DNA of 64,000 nt from Bog-756 sp963769765 (GTDB lineage Bacteria; Actinomycetota; Acidimicrobiia; Acidimicrobiales; RAAP-2), in NCBI GenBank assembly GCA_963769765.1, contig CAVYNA010000004.1, forward strand, positions 558,001-622,000, given 5' to 3'. Positions 42,445-51,695 of the stretch are shown here, in pieces. The notes below the pieces were generated by a model, which ran no database searches, was not told where the DNA came from, and saw only the letters and a list, made by a program, of their open reading frames with translations. A program made the position numbers and the translations under genes. How positions within the stretch are numbered: the first letter of the stretch is position 1; every line of letters starts with the position of its first letter.

Positions 42445-43582
42445 GTGCGGGTGAGCCTGACGTCGGACCAGGAGTTCTTCCGCGACACGACGGCAAAGTT
42501 CCTCAACGAACATGCGCCCCCGGCCGAGATCCGTCGCCTCCGCGACGAGCCCGACGGGTTCACCGCCGCCTACTGGCAAGCCGGCGCCGAGCTCGGGTGG
42601 ACCTCCCTCCTCGTCGACGAGGGACACGGCGGCGGTTCGATCAGCGGCGACGGGCTCCTCGATCTCACGCTGGTCGCGGACCAGTTCGGCCGGCACGCCG
42701 CACCGGGCCCGCTGGTACCGACCAACGTGGTCGCCGGGGCCGTCGGCGAACTGTCGCCCGACCGCCACGCCGACCTGCTGTCGGGCATCCTCGCCGGGAC
42801 CTCGATCGCCTCGTGGTGCCACCTGGAGCCCAGGCCGCACGACGGGCTCGACGATCTCGCCCTGGAGATCCGGGTCGACGGCTCCGACGTCGTCTTGAAC
42901 GGCACCAAGCGCCCGGTCGAGTCCGCGGAGCGGTCGAGCCATCTGCTGGTCACCGGACGGACCGGCCAGCGGGCTCACCCAGGTCCTCGTCCCGGCCGGC
43001 GCGTCAGGCATCGCCGTCCGTCCGATGCACACCATCGACCTCACCCGTCGGTTCTCCGAGGTCACCTTCCGGGACGTACGGGTGCCCGCGGACTCGGTCC
43101 TCGGCGAGGTCGCCGGGGCCGCCACCCAGGTCGACCGACAGCTCTGCCAGGCCCTGGTCATGACCAACGCGGAGTCGCTCGGCGCCATGCAGTTCGCGTT
43201 CGACCTCACCCTCGAGTGGGCGTTCGATCGGTATTCGTTCGGGCGGCCGCTCGCCTCCTACCAGGAGCTCAAGCACCGCTTCGCCGACATGAAGACCTGG
43301 CTCGAGGCCGGGCACGCCATCAGCGACAGGGCGGCCGAGGCGGTGAGCGCCGGGTCGCACGGGGCCGGTGAGCTGGCCAGCGCGGCCAAGGCCTTCCTCG
43401 GGCAGTACGGCCCCGAGCTCCTGCAGGACTGCGTGCAGATGCACGGCGGCATCGGCCTCACCTTCGAGCACGACATCCACTTCTTCCTCCGCCGCGTCGC
43501 CCTCGACCGGTCGCTCTACGGCACCCCGGGCCAGCACCGGCAGCGGATCACGTCGATCGTGACGACGGGGAGCGCGGCATGA
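42445..43582 (+). CDS. acyl-CoA dehydrogenase, small partner (one frameshift near 42966)
   Basis: Dehydrogenase-like protein, about 378 aa after correction. It starts at a GTG at 42445 (MRVSLTSDQEFFRDTTAKFLNE; a second GTG two codons on is possible). After LLVTGRTG the frame shifts; removing one C of the CC at 42966-42967 gives SGLTQVLVPAGASGIAVRPM and continues to YSFGRPLASYQELKHRFADMK and VQMHGGIGLTFEHDIHFFLRR. There is no Glu at the catalytic site. The stop overlaps the start of the larger dehydrogenase (ATGA), making the third large-small pair in this window. Confidence 0.84.
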
Positions 43583-44841
43583 GCGCGGACGGCACGGAGG
43601 ACGTCGAGAACTTCAGGATGCGGGCCCGATCCTGGATCCGCGAGCACCTGACCCCGGCCGCGGCCGGCGCCTCGGCAGGGGTGTTGCGGAACGCCCGCAC
43701 CGACGAGGAGGAGCTGGACGCGGTCGCTCGCGACCGCGAGCTCCAGCGGATGCTGTTCGACGCGGGCTTCGCCGGGATCTGCTTTCCGGTCGCCTACGGC
43801 GGCCAGGGACTCTCTCCGGCGCACCAACGGGCGTTCAACGAGGAGCTCGTCGGCTTCGAGTACCCCGTCCGGATCCAGTCCCCTACCATCTCGCCGTGCG
43901 CCGCCGTCATCCTCGACTTCGGGACCGAGGAGCAGAAGCTGCGGCACCTCCCAGCCATCTTGAAGGGTGAGGAGCTCTGGATGCAGTTCCTCTCGGAGCC
44001 CGGTGGCGGCTCCGATGTCGCCGGCGCCCAGACGACCGCGGTGCGCGACGGCGACGAGTGGGTGCTCAACGGGTCGAAGGTGTGGACGACCGGCGCCTGG
44101 TGGTCGGACTGGGGGCTCTGCCTCGCCCGGACCAACTGGGACGTGCCGAAGCACCGGGGACTCTCGGTGTTCATGCTCCCGATCCACCAGTCCGGCGTCG
44201 AGGTCCACCGGATCGAGATGCTGAACGGCACGAAGGAGTTCTGCCAGGAATTCCTGACCGACGTCGTGGTGCCGGACACGGACCGGATCGGCGAGGTGGA
44301 CGACGGCTGGACCGTCGGCATCCGCTGGATGTTCCACGAGCGGATGCTCCACAACTCGCCATACGTCACCATCCCGGTCGGTGACGCCCACAGCGGCATC
44401 GGGGCGTCGTCGGTCCTCCGGGTCGCCGAGCAAGGCGGGTACCTCGACGACCCGTCGGTCCGGGACCTGGTCGGCGAGGCCCGCATGCTCCAGCTGACGA
44501 CGGAGGCCCTGCAGCGGCGGCTCTCCGACGGGATGCGTTCCGGCGACATTCCCGAGCAGTCCGCGGCCATCGGCCGGCTCTTCAGCGGTGTGGTCGCGAC
44601 CCGCATCAACACCATCGCCTTCGAGATCGCCGGAGGCGACGGCGGGACGTGGACGGACGACGACGGCGCCATCGCCGACTGCGGGTCCGACTTCCTGATG
44701 CGGCAGGTGTCGACCATCGGGGGCGGGACGACCGAGATGGCCCGCAACGTGATCAGCGAGCGGGTCCTCGGCATGCCGAGGGAGCGCACGCTCGACCGGG
44801 ACGTACCCTTCCGGGACGTCCCCCGCGGTGGCAAGTCGTGA
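43579..44841 (+). CDS. acyl-CoA dehydrogenase, large partner (420 aa)
   Basis: Dehydrogenase with AGFAGICFPVAYGGQGLSP, MQFLSEPGGGSDVAGAQ, GSKVWTTGAWWSDWGLCLART, MLNGTKEFCQEFLTDV and the end STIGGGTTEMARNVISERVLG, where Gly again replaces the classical catalytic Glu. It starts at the ATG overlapping the preceding small-subunit stop. Length is 30-40 residues above the other pairs. Followed after 46 bp by a CoA-transferase gene, continuing the rightward unit ALDH-dehydrogenase pair-CoA transferase-SDR. Confidence 0.93.
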   Translation: MSADGTEDVENFRMRARSWIREHLTPAAAGASAGVLRNARTDEEELDAVARDRELQRMLFDAGFAGICFPVAYGGQGLSPAHQRAFNEELVGFEYPVRIQSPTISPCAAVILDFGTEEQKLRHLPAILKGEELWMQFLSEPGGGSDVAGAQTTAVRDGDEWVLNGSKVWTTGAWWSDWGLCLARTNWDVPKHRGLSVFMLPIHQSGVEVHRIEMLNGTKEFCQEFLTDVVVPDTDRIGEVDDGWTVGIRWMFHERMLHNSPYVTIPVGDAHSGIGASSVLRVAEQGGYLDDPSVRDLVGEARMLQLTTEALQRRLSDGMRSGDIPEQSAAIGRLFSGVVATRINTIAFEIAGGDGGTWTDDDGAIADCGSDFLMRQVSTIGGGTTEMARNVISERVLGMPRERTLDRDVPFRDVPRGGKS

Positions 44842-44887
44842 CGCCGCGCCGCCGTCCGTTTCGCGCCGGAGACACGGAGGTTCGCCG

Positions 44888-46105
44888 ATGAGCGCCGTCA
44901 TGCAGGGTGTCCGCGTGCTCGAGGTGGCTGAGCACACCTTCGTCCCGGCGGCCTCTGCGCTGCTTTCGGACTGGGGCGCAGAGATCATCAAGATCGAGCA
45001 CGTCGAACGCGGCGACGCCATGCGGGGCCTGGCGTCCACCGGCCTGGCCGTCGTGCCCAACGACGTCCACGTCCTCCTCGAGCACTCCAACCGGGGCAAG
45101 AAGAGCCTCGCCCTCGACCTGGCGACCGAGGACGGTCTGGCCATCCTCCACCGGCTCGTCGCCACGTCGGACGTCTTCCTCACCAACAAGCTCCCGAGCG
45201 TCCGTCGCAAGCTCCACATCGACGTCGAGGAGATCCGGGCGCACAATCCCGACATCATCTACGTGCGCGGGACCGGCCAGGGCGAGCGCGGGCCCGACGC
45301 CGACAAGGGCTCGTACGACTCCCTGGCCTTCTGGGCGCGCGCCGGGGTCGCCTCGGGCACCCGGCGGCCCGAGTACGACCTGGTCCCCCCGCCGCCCGCA
45401 CCGGGATTCGGTGACTCGATCGGCGCGATGACCATCGCCGGAGGCATCATGGGCGCGCTGTTCCACCGGGAGCGGACCGGCGAGGCGACGACCGTGGACG
45501 TCTCGCTGCTCGGCGTCGGCCTGTGGGCGATGGGGCAGGCGCTGGCGTTGTCGCTCGTCCTCGACAAGCCGTGGGCACCGCCGCCGGCCGACGCCATGGG
45601 GACGAATCCGTTGTCCCGTACCTACCAGACCGCGGACGACCGCACGCTGTGGTTCACCTGCCTGCAGGCTGCCAAGTACTGGCCGCACCTCTGCGAGGCC
45701 ATCGGCCGCCCCGAGCTGGCCGCCGACCCGAGGTTCGCCGACCACGCGTCGTTGATGGCCAACAGCAGCGATGCCACCGACGAGCTGGAAAAGGTGTTCG
45801 CCGGTGCCACGCTCGCCGAGTGGCGCGTGCGCCTGGCCGACTTCGCGGGCCAGTGGGCGGTCATGCAGGACACCCTCGAGGCGTCCGTCGATCCTCAGAC
45901 CGTCGCCAACGGCTACGTCCAGGACTGCGAGACCGCGACCGGCACCCCCTTCCGACTGGCGGCGGCCCCGGTCCAGTTCGACGGGACGCCTGCCGTCCCC
46001 GGTCGCGCCCCCGACCTCAACGAGCACGGCGACGCCATCCTCGAACAGCTCGGGTTCGACTGGGACGCCATCGTGGACTTGAAGGTCCGCGGCATCGTCG
46101 CCTGA
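44888..46105 (+). CDS. CaiB/BaiF family CoA transferase (405 aa)
   Basis: Family III CoA transferase: MQGVRVLEVAEHTFVPAASALLSDWGAEIIKIEHVE, HSNRGKKSLALDLATEDG and the catalytic Asp in KGSYDSLAFWARAG. The ATG at 44888 is preferred because GGAGG lies 7 bp upstream and the conserved sequence begins there. It is only distantly similar to the CoA transferase at 33449, so it is not a recent copy. It activates an acid for the neighbouring dehydrogenase pair without spending ATP. Confidence 0.93.
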   Translation: MSAVMQGVRVLEVAEHTFVPAASALLSDWGAEIIKIEHVERGDAMRGLASTGLAVVPNDVHVLLEHSNRGKKSLALDLATEDGLAILHRLVATSDVFLTNKLPSVRRKLHIDVEEIRAHNPDIIYVRGTGQGERGPDADKGSYDSLAFWARAGVASGTRRPEYDLVPPPPAPGFGDSIGAMTIAGGIMGALFHRERTGEATTVDVSLLGVGLWAMGQALALSLVLDKPWAPPPADAMGTNPLSRTYQTADDRTLWFTCLQAAKYWPHLCEAIGRPELAADPRFADHASLMANSSDATDELEKVFAGATLAEWRVRLADFAGQWAVMQDTLEASVDPQTVANGYVQDCETATGTPFRLAAAPVQFDGTPAVPGRAPDLNEHGDAILEQLGFDWDAIVDLKVRGIVA

Positions 46106-46136
46106 TCCCACCCACATCGACCCGGAGGTACTTGAC

Positions 46137-46964
46137 ATGACCGTGTTTGACGCATTCCGCTTCGACGGCAAGCGGGCACTCGTCGTCGGAGGAGCCACCG
46201 GCATGGGTGCGGCCTCGGCCGAGCTCCTTCAGGCCGCCGGAGCCGACGTGGTGGTGATGGACTTCGCCGAGGTCACACTTCCCGGGGCTGCCGCCATCCA
46301 CGTCAACCTCGCCGAGCGCGAATCGATCGACGCGGCCATCGACGAGTTGGGCGGACCGGTCCACGCGCTCCTCTCGTGCGCGGGTGTGGCCGACGGCACG
46401 CCCGGCATCGAGAAGATCAACTTCATCGGCCACCGGCACCTCATCGACAAGCTGCTCGAAAAGGACCTGCTCCCCCGCGGGTCCGCGATCGGGTTCATCT
46501 CGTCGGCCGCCGGCCTCGGCTGGGAGGCGAATCTCCCACGGATCAAGGAGTACCTGGCCACACCCGACTTCGACAGTGCGGTGGCGTGGGTGGCGGAGAA
46601 TGGTGGTGCCGACTACCTGTCGACCAAGCAGGCCATCTGCGCCTACGTCGCCACGGAGGCCATGCCCCTCATGAAGCGGGGGATCCGGATCAACGCAACC
46701 TGCCCCGGCCCGACCGACACCCCACTGGCCCAGGCCAACAGGGACCTGTGGCTCGGCTTCGGTGCCGACTACCGCGCCGAGGTGGGCATCGAGGCTTCGA
46801 CCCCGGCGGAGCAGGCCTACCCGTTGGTGTTCCTGTGCAGCTCGGCAGCCGCATCGATCAACGGGATCACGCTCGTCACCGATTCGGGGTACTTCGCCGC
46901 CGGCGTGACCGAGGTCTTTCCGGACGCCACCCCGATCGCCAACTTCCTGCTGGGGCGCCTGTAA
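46137..46964 (+). CDS. SDR family oxidoreductase, 3-alpha-HSD-like (275 aa)
   Basis: SDR resembling 3-alpha-hydroxysteroid dehydrogenase/carbonyl reductase (HsdA type): cofactor motif LVVGGATGMGAASAEL, short central region, catalytic Ser in GFISSAAGLGW, a long insertion before the active Tyr (KEYLATPDFDSAVAWVAENG), then DYLSTKQAICAYV with Tyr and Lys. The C-terminus has NGITLVTDSGYFAAG. It starts 31 bp after the CoA transferase with CGGAGG upstream. It closes the rightward unit and is followed by a GC-rich hairpin. Confidence 0.91.
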   Translation: MTVFDAFRFDGKRALVVGGATGMGAASAELLQAAGADVVVMDFAEVTLPGAAAIHVNLAERESIDAAIDELGGPVHALLSCAGVADGTPGIEKINFIGHRHLIDKLLEKDLLPRGSAIGFISSAAGLGWEANLPRIKEYLATPDFDSAVAWVAENGGADYLSTKQAICAYVATEAMPLMKRGIRINATCPGPTDTPLAQANRDLWLGFGADYRAEVGIEASTPAEQAYPLVFLCSSAAASINGITLVTDSGYFAAGVTEVFPDATPIANFLLGRL

Positions 46965-46973
46965 CCACCCTGT

Positions 46974-46992
46974 CGCGGTCGGCCGGACCGCG
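46974..46992. terminator. GC-rich hairpin after the SDR gene
   Basis: Perfect 7-bp stem CGCGGTC/GACCGCG with a GGCCG loop, 9 bp after the SDR stop and in the 155-bp convergent gap before the TetR stop. No T-run follows, which is common in GC-rich actinobacteria. Confidence 0.5.
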
Positions 46993-47119
46993 CGTCACTC
47001 CCCGGAGCGGTGGTGGCGTCGGTCGACGACCGGCTGGCGACCGAAGCGCGGTTCCCAGTACCGCATCGCGACTGCGACGACGGTCTCTCCTGGCTGGCCG
47101 GCCGTCTCGTGTCGCAGCG

Positions 47120-47758
47120 TCAGGAGGGCCCTCGGCCGTCACGGACCGCCTGCTCGACGAGGCCGATGACCCACGAGACCGCCCGGGCGGCGTCGTCGGG
47201 ATCGAGCTGCCAGTCGCCCACCAGGCGCTCGTACGCCGCCACGCTCCACAGCAGGTCGAGGAGGGCCGCGACCTCGCGCCGACGGTCGGTGGACCACGCG
47301 GCAGTCCTGACCGCGACGGCGTCGACCAGGGCGTGCTTCTGCCGCCGGTTGGCGTCGACCAGGGTGGGATCGAGCGTGGGGCGGGGTTCGAGCGGGTACG
47401 ACGAGACGTGCTCGAAGATCCGCGCCGCCATCTTCGCCACGTCACCCAGCCGCATGCCGTCGAGCTCGATGCCGGCCTCCTGCTCCAGCCGGTGCATCAC
47501 CGCGTCGGCCAATCCCCGCTCGTTCCCGAAGTGCCGGTAGACGGTCCGTTCGCTCACGCCGGCGCGCTCCGCGACGGCTCGCACCGTCATCCGCTTCCAA
47601 TCGCGGACCGATCCGCTGTGGATGAGCTCGGAGCCGGCGGTGACGATCCGCTCCCGGGTCGCTCCGGCCCGTTCGCGGCGGAGCTTCCCGTCGTAGGGTC
47701 GGCTCGTCGAGGCCGGTGCGACGGGTTCGATCCACTCGGATCGGGCGGAAGTGCTCAT
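47120..47758 (-). CDS. TetR/AcrR family transcriptional regulator (212 aa)
   Basis: TetR protein with HTH TVRAVAERAGVSERTVYRHFGNERGLADAVM, preceded by RRERAGATRERIVTAGSELI. The ligand domain ends DDAARAVSWVIGLVEQAVRDG. The ATG at 47758 is used; a TTG six bases upstream is in frame. It lies 9 bp downstream of an SDR relic that overlaps the P450 gene, so it is probably transcribed with the P450 and ferredoxin rather than from its own promoter. It may regulate that unit. Ligand unknown. Confidence 0.9.
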   Translation of the reverse strand: MSTSARSEWIEPVAPASTSRPYDGKLRRERAGATRERIVTAGSELIHSGSVRDWKRMTVRAVAERAGVSERTVYRHFGNERGLADAVMHRLEQEAGIELDGMRLGDVAKMAARIFEHVSSYPLEPRPTLDPTLVDANRRQKHALVDAVAVRTAAWSTDRRREVAALLDLLWSVAAYERLVGDWQLDPDDAARAVSWVIGLVEQAVRDGRGPS

Positions 47759-47767
47759 GCCCAACCG

Positions 47768-47893
47768 TCAGGCCAACTTCGCCGGCCGACCTCCGTCGAC
47801 CGGGATGACCGCACCCGTGACGAACGAGGCGCCCGCGGGCACGAAGACCTTCACCGACGCCTTGCCCATCCCCGGGCCGGCGCCCGTGGTCAC
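47768..47893 (-). pseudogene. internally deleted SDR relic (41 codons)
   Basis: A GTG at 47893, overlapping the P450 stop as GTGA, opens a short frame that ends at 47768. Its first part (TTGAGPGMGKASVKVF) is an SDR cofactor-binding glycine motif; its last part (VTGAVIPVDGGRPAKLA) is an SDR C-terminus. About 200 central residues, including the catalytic Ser, Tyr and Lys, are missing. The frame stays open across the junction. This looks like an in-frame internal deletion of an SDR gene that once followed the P450, as an SDR still follows its paralogue at 37839. A chimeric assembly is the alternative. Confidence 0.7.
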
Positions 47894-49089
47894 CGGGTGG
47901 TGACCGGCAGGGTCTCCCAACCTCGGACCGTCGAGGTGGGCGCGAGCCTGGCCTGCACCGCGTCGACCTCCCAGGTGGGAAACCGGTTCAGGACCTCGTC
48001 GAGTGCCACCCGCCCTTCGAGCCGGGCCAGCGCCGCGCCGAGGCAGAGGTGGATGCCGAACCCGAAGGTGAGCGGTTGGCCGTCCCTCCGGTGGATGTCG
48101 AAGCGGTCACCCTCCGGGAACCGGCGGTCGTCGTGGTTGGCGGACGAAGGGAGCATCAGCACGATGCTCCCTTCGGGCACCTCCTGCCCGTGGAGCTCGA
48201 CGTCCCGGGAGGTGACCCTGGCCATGTGGGGCGCCGGCGTCTCGAACCGGAGGAGCTCCTCGATGGCCCCGGGGATCAGCGAACGGTCCTCGACCAGTTC
48301 GCGCCGCTGGTCGGGATGGTCGGCCAGCACCTTCCCGGTCCAGCCGATCAGGCGCGTCGTGGTCTCGTTTCCGGCACCGGCCACCACGGCGATGTAGGTG
48401 AGGAGCTCCTCGCGGGTGAGTCGCCGGACCACACCCGTCTCGTCCTCGAACTCCGCCTGGAGGAGCTCGGTCATGATGTCGTCGGAGGGGTGCTCGGCCC
48501 GCCAGTCGATGTACTCGCCGAACATGGCGCCGTCGACGAAGTGCTCCGTCACCTCCATCGGCTGCCCGGCCTCGGTGCGGAGGTTGCGGTCGGTCTTGTC
48601 GCGGACCGCCTCCTGGTCCTGCTCGGGGATCCCGAGCAGCATGCCGATCACGCGCATCGGCATCTGCGCGCCCAGATCGGCGATGAAATCGAACCTGCCG
48701 GCGCCGACCAGCGGATCGAGGCTCCGAATGCAGAAATCGCGGATCTTCGGTTCGAGCTCGGCGACCCGCCTCGGCGAGAACACCCGGGACAGCAGCCTCC
48801 GGTGGACGGTGTGCACGGGAGGGTCCTCGAAGATGAGCACGCCCGACGGCATCTCGACTCCGGCCCGGATCAGCTCGATGATGCCCCCGCGACCCGAGAT
48901 GAACGTCTTCGAGTCCAACAAGCCCTGCTCGACGTCGGCGAAGCGGCTCAGCGCGAAGAAGTCGTGCGGCTCGTTGTGGTACAGCGGCGCCTCTTCGCGC
49001 ATCCGGCGGAACACCGGGTACGGATCGGCGTCGATACCGACGTCGTAGGGGTCGTAGTACACGTCAGTCGCGCTCTGCACCGTCTGCAC
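47890..49089 (-). CDS. cytochrome P450 (399 aa), paralogue of the one at 37839
   Basis: P450 with I-helix VAGAGNETTTRLIGWTGKVL, ExxR in IEELLRFETP and haem loop FGFGIHLCLGAALARLEG, Cys349. It starts at a GTG at 49089; the preceding 71 bp separate it from a ferredoxin gene on the same strand. It has the same length and many identical blocks as the P450 at 37839, so both descend from one duplication. The adjacent ferredoxin is the likely electron donor. An inverted repeat TGTC-N7-GACA (49109-49123) lies between the two genes. Confidence 0.94.
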   Translation of the reverse strand: MQTVQSATDVYYDPYDVGIDADPYPVFRRMREEAPLYHNEPHDFFALSRFADVEQGLLDSKTFISGRGGIIELIRAGVEMPSGVLIFEDPPVHTVHRRLLSRVFSPRRVAELEPKIRDFCIRSLDPLVGAGRFDFIADLGAQMPMRVIGMLLGIPEQDQEAVRDKTDRNLRTEAGQPMEVTEHFVDGAMFGEYIDWRAEHPSDDIMTELLQAEFEDETGVVRRLTREELLTYIAVVAGAGNETTTRLIGWTGKVLADHPDQRRELVEDRSLIPGAIEELLRFETPAPHMARVTSRDVELHGQEVPEGSIVLMLPSSANHDDRRFPEGDRFDIHRRDGQPLTFGFGIHLCLGAALARLEGRVALDEVLNRFPTWEVDAVQARLAPTSTVRGWETLPVTTR

Positions 49090-49160
49090 GGACCTCCCGG
49101 GAGTTTCATGTCGTACTGTGACACGAAGTTCCGGTGCTGATCAAGCGGGTCGGGCCGGCG

Positions 49161-49355
49161 TCACTCCTCCTCGATCGAGATCGCCTGCTTGGGGCACATC
49201 CGGACCGCCTCGAGGATCCGGTCGCGGGCCGACTCCGCGGGCGTCTCGTCGAGCACGGTCAGGTTGTCGTCGTCGTCGAGCTCGAAGATGTCCGGCGCCA
49301 CGCCCACGCACAGGGCGTTGCTCTCACACTGGCTCATGTCCACGACCACGCGCAC
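49161..49355 (-). CDS. [3Fe-4S]-type ferredoxin (64 aa)
   Basis: Small acidic ferredoxin of the kind that serves actinobacterial P450s. Cys10, Cys16 and Cys54 (CESNALC and MCPKQAI) are the three cluster ligands; the fourth ligand of a 4Fe cluster is absent, so [3Fe-4S] is expected. The acidic stretch FELDDDDNL and the C-terminal AISIEEE are typical. The GTG at 49355 gives the normal family length, although the frame is open further upstream. It would pass electrons from a ferredoxin reductase to the adjacent P450. Confidence 0.9.
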   Translation of the reverse strand: MRVVVDMSQCESNALCVGVAPDIFELDDDDNLTVLDETPAESARDRILEAVRMCPKQAISIEEE

Positions 49356-49545
49356 GGCTCTCCCTCGGTGTCCACGGTCTGCAGGTGCTGTTCGAGGCCC
49401 ACGCATCCGCGCCCCCTCGACACGGGACGGCAGCGATGCTACCCGCCACGATCGGAACGGACGAGGGGCACTCCGGTGCATCCGGCGGGGACGGGGGGCG
49501 CGATCACGAGCCCGAGCTCGCGTCCCCCGTCCGCCGGCTGTGCTG

Positions 49546-50838
49546 CTAGGAGCTCGAGGCCGTCGACGTGTGCGGGAGGTCCGTGCCGCAGGTCGGGGTC
49601 GGGGAGGTCAGCGCGAACTCCGTCTTCTGGGCCTGCACGACCCAGGAGCAGGTCTGGGGAGGGTTCTTCCCGAAGTTCGTGGCGTAGTCGAGCGTCACCG
49701 GCAACAGGCCGTTGACGTTGTAGGACGTGACCCCCCGCAGCTTGGAGATGACCCCGGCGCGGGTCGGGTTCGGGCCGTCGAGCAGGAGACCCTTGATCAT
49801 GAGGTCGGCCCCGGCCCACGCCTCGTACTGGGAGAAGGTCGGGAACTGGGTGGTGCTGAAGTTGGCGTACTTCTCCATCGCGGCCTGCATCTGCTGGGTG
49901 CCGGCGTTGGGCAGGGAGAAGGGGCGGAACAGCGACAAGAAGTAGTCCCCCTGGAGGGTGTTCCACACCGGGGAACCGATGGTGTCGGGCTCGTAGCCGG
50001 TGGCGAAGAGGACGACCTTCATCTTGACCCCGGCCTGCGCGAGGGAGGTGGCCAGTGCGTAGTTGGAGTTGTTGTCGAGGGCCGGCACCATCGAGTCGAT
50101 GCCGTGCTGCTTGGCCACGAGGGCCGTCGAGGTGAAGTCCACGCTGCCGAAGGGCACGGTGGTGTCGAGGACCCCGACCTTGCCCCCGGCGTGCTGGAAC
50201 GACTGGCCGGTGGCGATGGCCGCACGGCTCGAAGACGGCGAGATGCTGTAGCCGTAGGCGCCGAGGTTCTTCGCACCATGGCTGGCCAGGAAGTCCCCGA
50301 TCTGGGTGTTGACCGGGTAGCTCGGGTTCACACTGCCGTTGTCGGCGGCGAACATGTTGGTGTAGGGCTGCGTGCCCCACTCCGGGCCGTCGTCGTAGGA
50401 GCCGGTGACCGGCACGCCTGCCTGCTGGGGGTACTTGGCGGCCAGAAAGAACAGCGGGCTCTGGGAGACGATGCCGAAGGCGCTCTGGACCGCGCTCTGC
50501 ACGGCGGTGCTGATCTGGGACGGGCTGGTCTGGTCGTCGATGACCATCGGCACCAGCTTGTGCCCGTCAATGCCGCCCTCGGCGTTCTGCAGGTCGATGC
50601 GGGCCGTGAAACCCGCCGGCGACGTGCCGTCCTGGGACCCGCCCGGACCGGTCAGGGAGCTGATGTAGGCGATGGTGATCGGCGTCCCTGTCGCCGGCCC
50701 CGACCCCGACGTCCCCGTCGTCGTCGGCGGCGAGGTGGTCGGAGTCGAAGTGCCTCCGCTCGAGCATCCCGCGGCGACGAGCGGCAGTGCCAGTGCGGCC
50801 GCCAGGAGCACTCCGGTCGTGGTCCGACTTGTGAACAT
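49546..50838 (-). CDS. ABC transporter substrate-binding lipoprotein, Liv/type I (430 aa)
   Basis: Periplasmic-binding-fold lipoprotein: signal sequence MFTSRTTTGVLLAAALALPL, then lipobox LVAAGC (Cys about 28) and a Ser/Thr/Gly-rich linker. The mature part is a Leu/Ile/Val-binding-like domain (ITIAYISSLTGPGG, LVPMVIDDQTSPSQ, YGYSISPSSSRAA, NTLQGDYFLSLFRPFSLP). The ATG at 50838 has AGGGGAGGAT upstream. It is the last gene after the permease and ATPases. Relatives bind amino acids, amides or aromatic acids; in this setting it may bring in the catabolic substrate. Confidence 0.92.
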   Translation of the reverse strand: MFTSRTTTGVLLAAALALPLVAAGCSSGGTSTPTTSPPTTTGTSGSGPATGTPITIAYISSLTGPGGSQDGTSPAGFTARIDLQNAEGGIDGHKLVPMVIDDQTSPSQISTAVQSAVQSAFGIVSQSPLFFLAAKYPQQAGVPVTGSYDDGPEWGTQPYTNMFAADNGSVNPSYPVNTQIGDFLASHGAKNLGAYGYSISPSSSRAAIATGQSFQHAGGKVGVLDTTVPFGSVDFTSTALVAKQHGIDSMVPALDNNSNYALATSLAQAGVKMKVVLFATGYEPDTIGSPVWNTLQGDYFLSLFRPFSLPNAGTQQMQAAMEKYANFSTTQFPTFSQYEAWAGADLMIKGLLLDGPNPTRAGVISKLRGVTSYNVNGLLPVTLDYATNFGKNPPQTCSWVVQAQKTEFALTSPTPTCGTDLPHTSTASSS

Positions 50839-50943
50839 TGATCCTCCCCTAATGATGACGGATAGTTGGTGAGACATCTCGTTGGCGACGTCGTTCGCCG
50901 GTCGCACGGTGCGACGACCCTTGACCTGCCCCGTGCCGGCCCG

Positions 50944-51695
50944 CTACTGGCCCGCCCCGGCGGCCACGGGCGGAAGCTCGGTCTCCGCCTCACCCAGGTA
51001 CCGGTCGAGGACCTCCGCTCCAGCCTCCGATGCGGGCCCGGCCCAGCCGACCCGGCCGCGGGTGAGGATCACGCAGCTGTCCGCCATGGCGAGCGCCCGG
51101 TGGACGAACTGCTCGCTCAACACGATGGTGATCCCGGAGCTCCGGGCCTCCTCGAGGCTCTGGAAGACCCGACTCCGTCACGGCAGGAGCGAGGCCAAGT
51201 GACAGCTCGTCGGCGATGATCAGCTTCGGCGAGACGGCGAAGGCCCGGGCGAGCGCCAGCATCTGCTGCTCACCACCGGACAGGCTCCCGGCGCGCTGGG
51301 ACGGGCGCGTCCCCAACACCGGGAACCGGTCGATGGCACGATCGATGGAGGTGGCCCGCACGGTGCGTGGCTCCTGGGCGACGGCCATGCGCAGGTTGTC
51401 CGTCACCGACAGTCCGGGGAAGATGCCGCGCCCCTCGGGGATGTACGTCAGCCCAAGCCGGCGGATCCGGTGGGCCGGCAGCCCGGTGATGTCCCGCCCG
51501 TCGAAGACGACGCGGCCGGCGGTCGGTGCCACCAGACCCGATACGGCGCGGGCGAAGGTGCTCTTGCCGGCACCGTTCACACCGAGGACGGCAAGGACGG
51601 ATCCCGGCACCACCTCCGATCGAGACGCCGAACAGCGCCTGGGACGGGCCGTAACGGACGTCGAGTCCGGCGACCTCGAGCAGGGGGGCCGTCAT
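50944..51695 (-). CDS. ABC transporter ATPase, LivF-type (two frameshifts)
   Basis: Second ATPase of the Liv importer, about 249 aa after correction. The start (MTAPLLEVAGLDVRYGPSQALFG) and Walker A region (VLGVNGAGKSTFARAVSGL) are in different frames, joined by removing one base at 51616. The signature SLSGGEQQMLALARAFAV and Walker B PKLIIADELSLGLAP follow. A second extra base at 51168-51170 is needed to reach SVFQSLEEARSSGITIVLSEQFVHRAL and the TAG at 50944. All motifs are intact. The ATG overlaps the LivG stop (ATGA). Confidence 0.85.

Noticed and set aside
49109..49123. TGTC-N7-GACA inverted repeat as a further operator of the main regulon
   Set aside because: The arms are only 4 bp and do not fit the SAGAA-N4-RTT motif, so it is mentioned only as a local feature.
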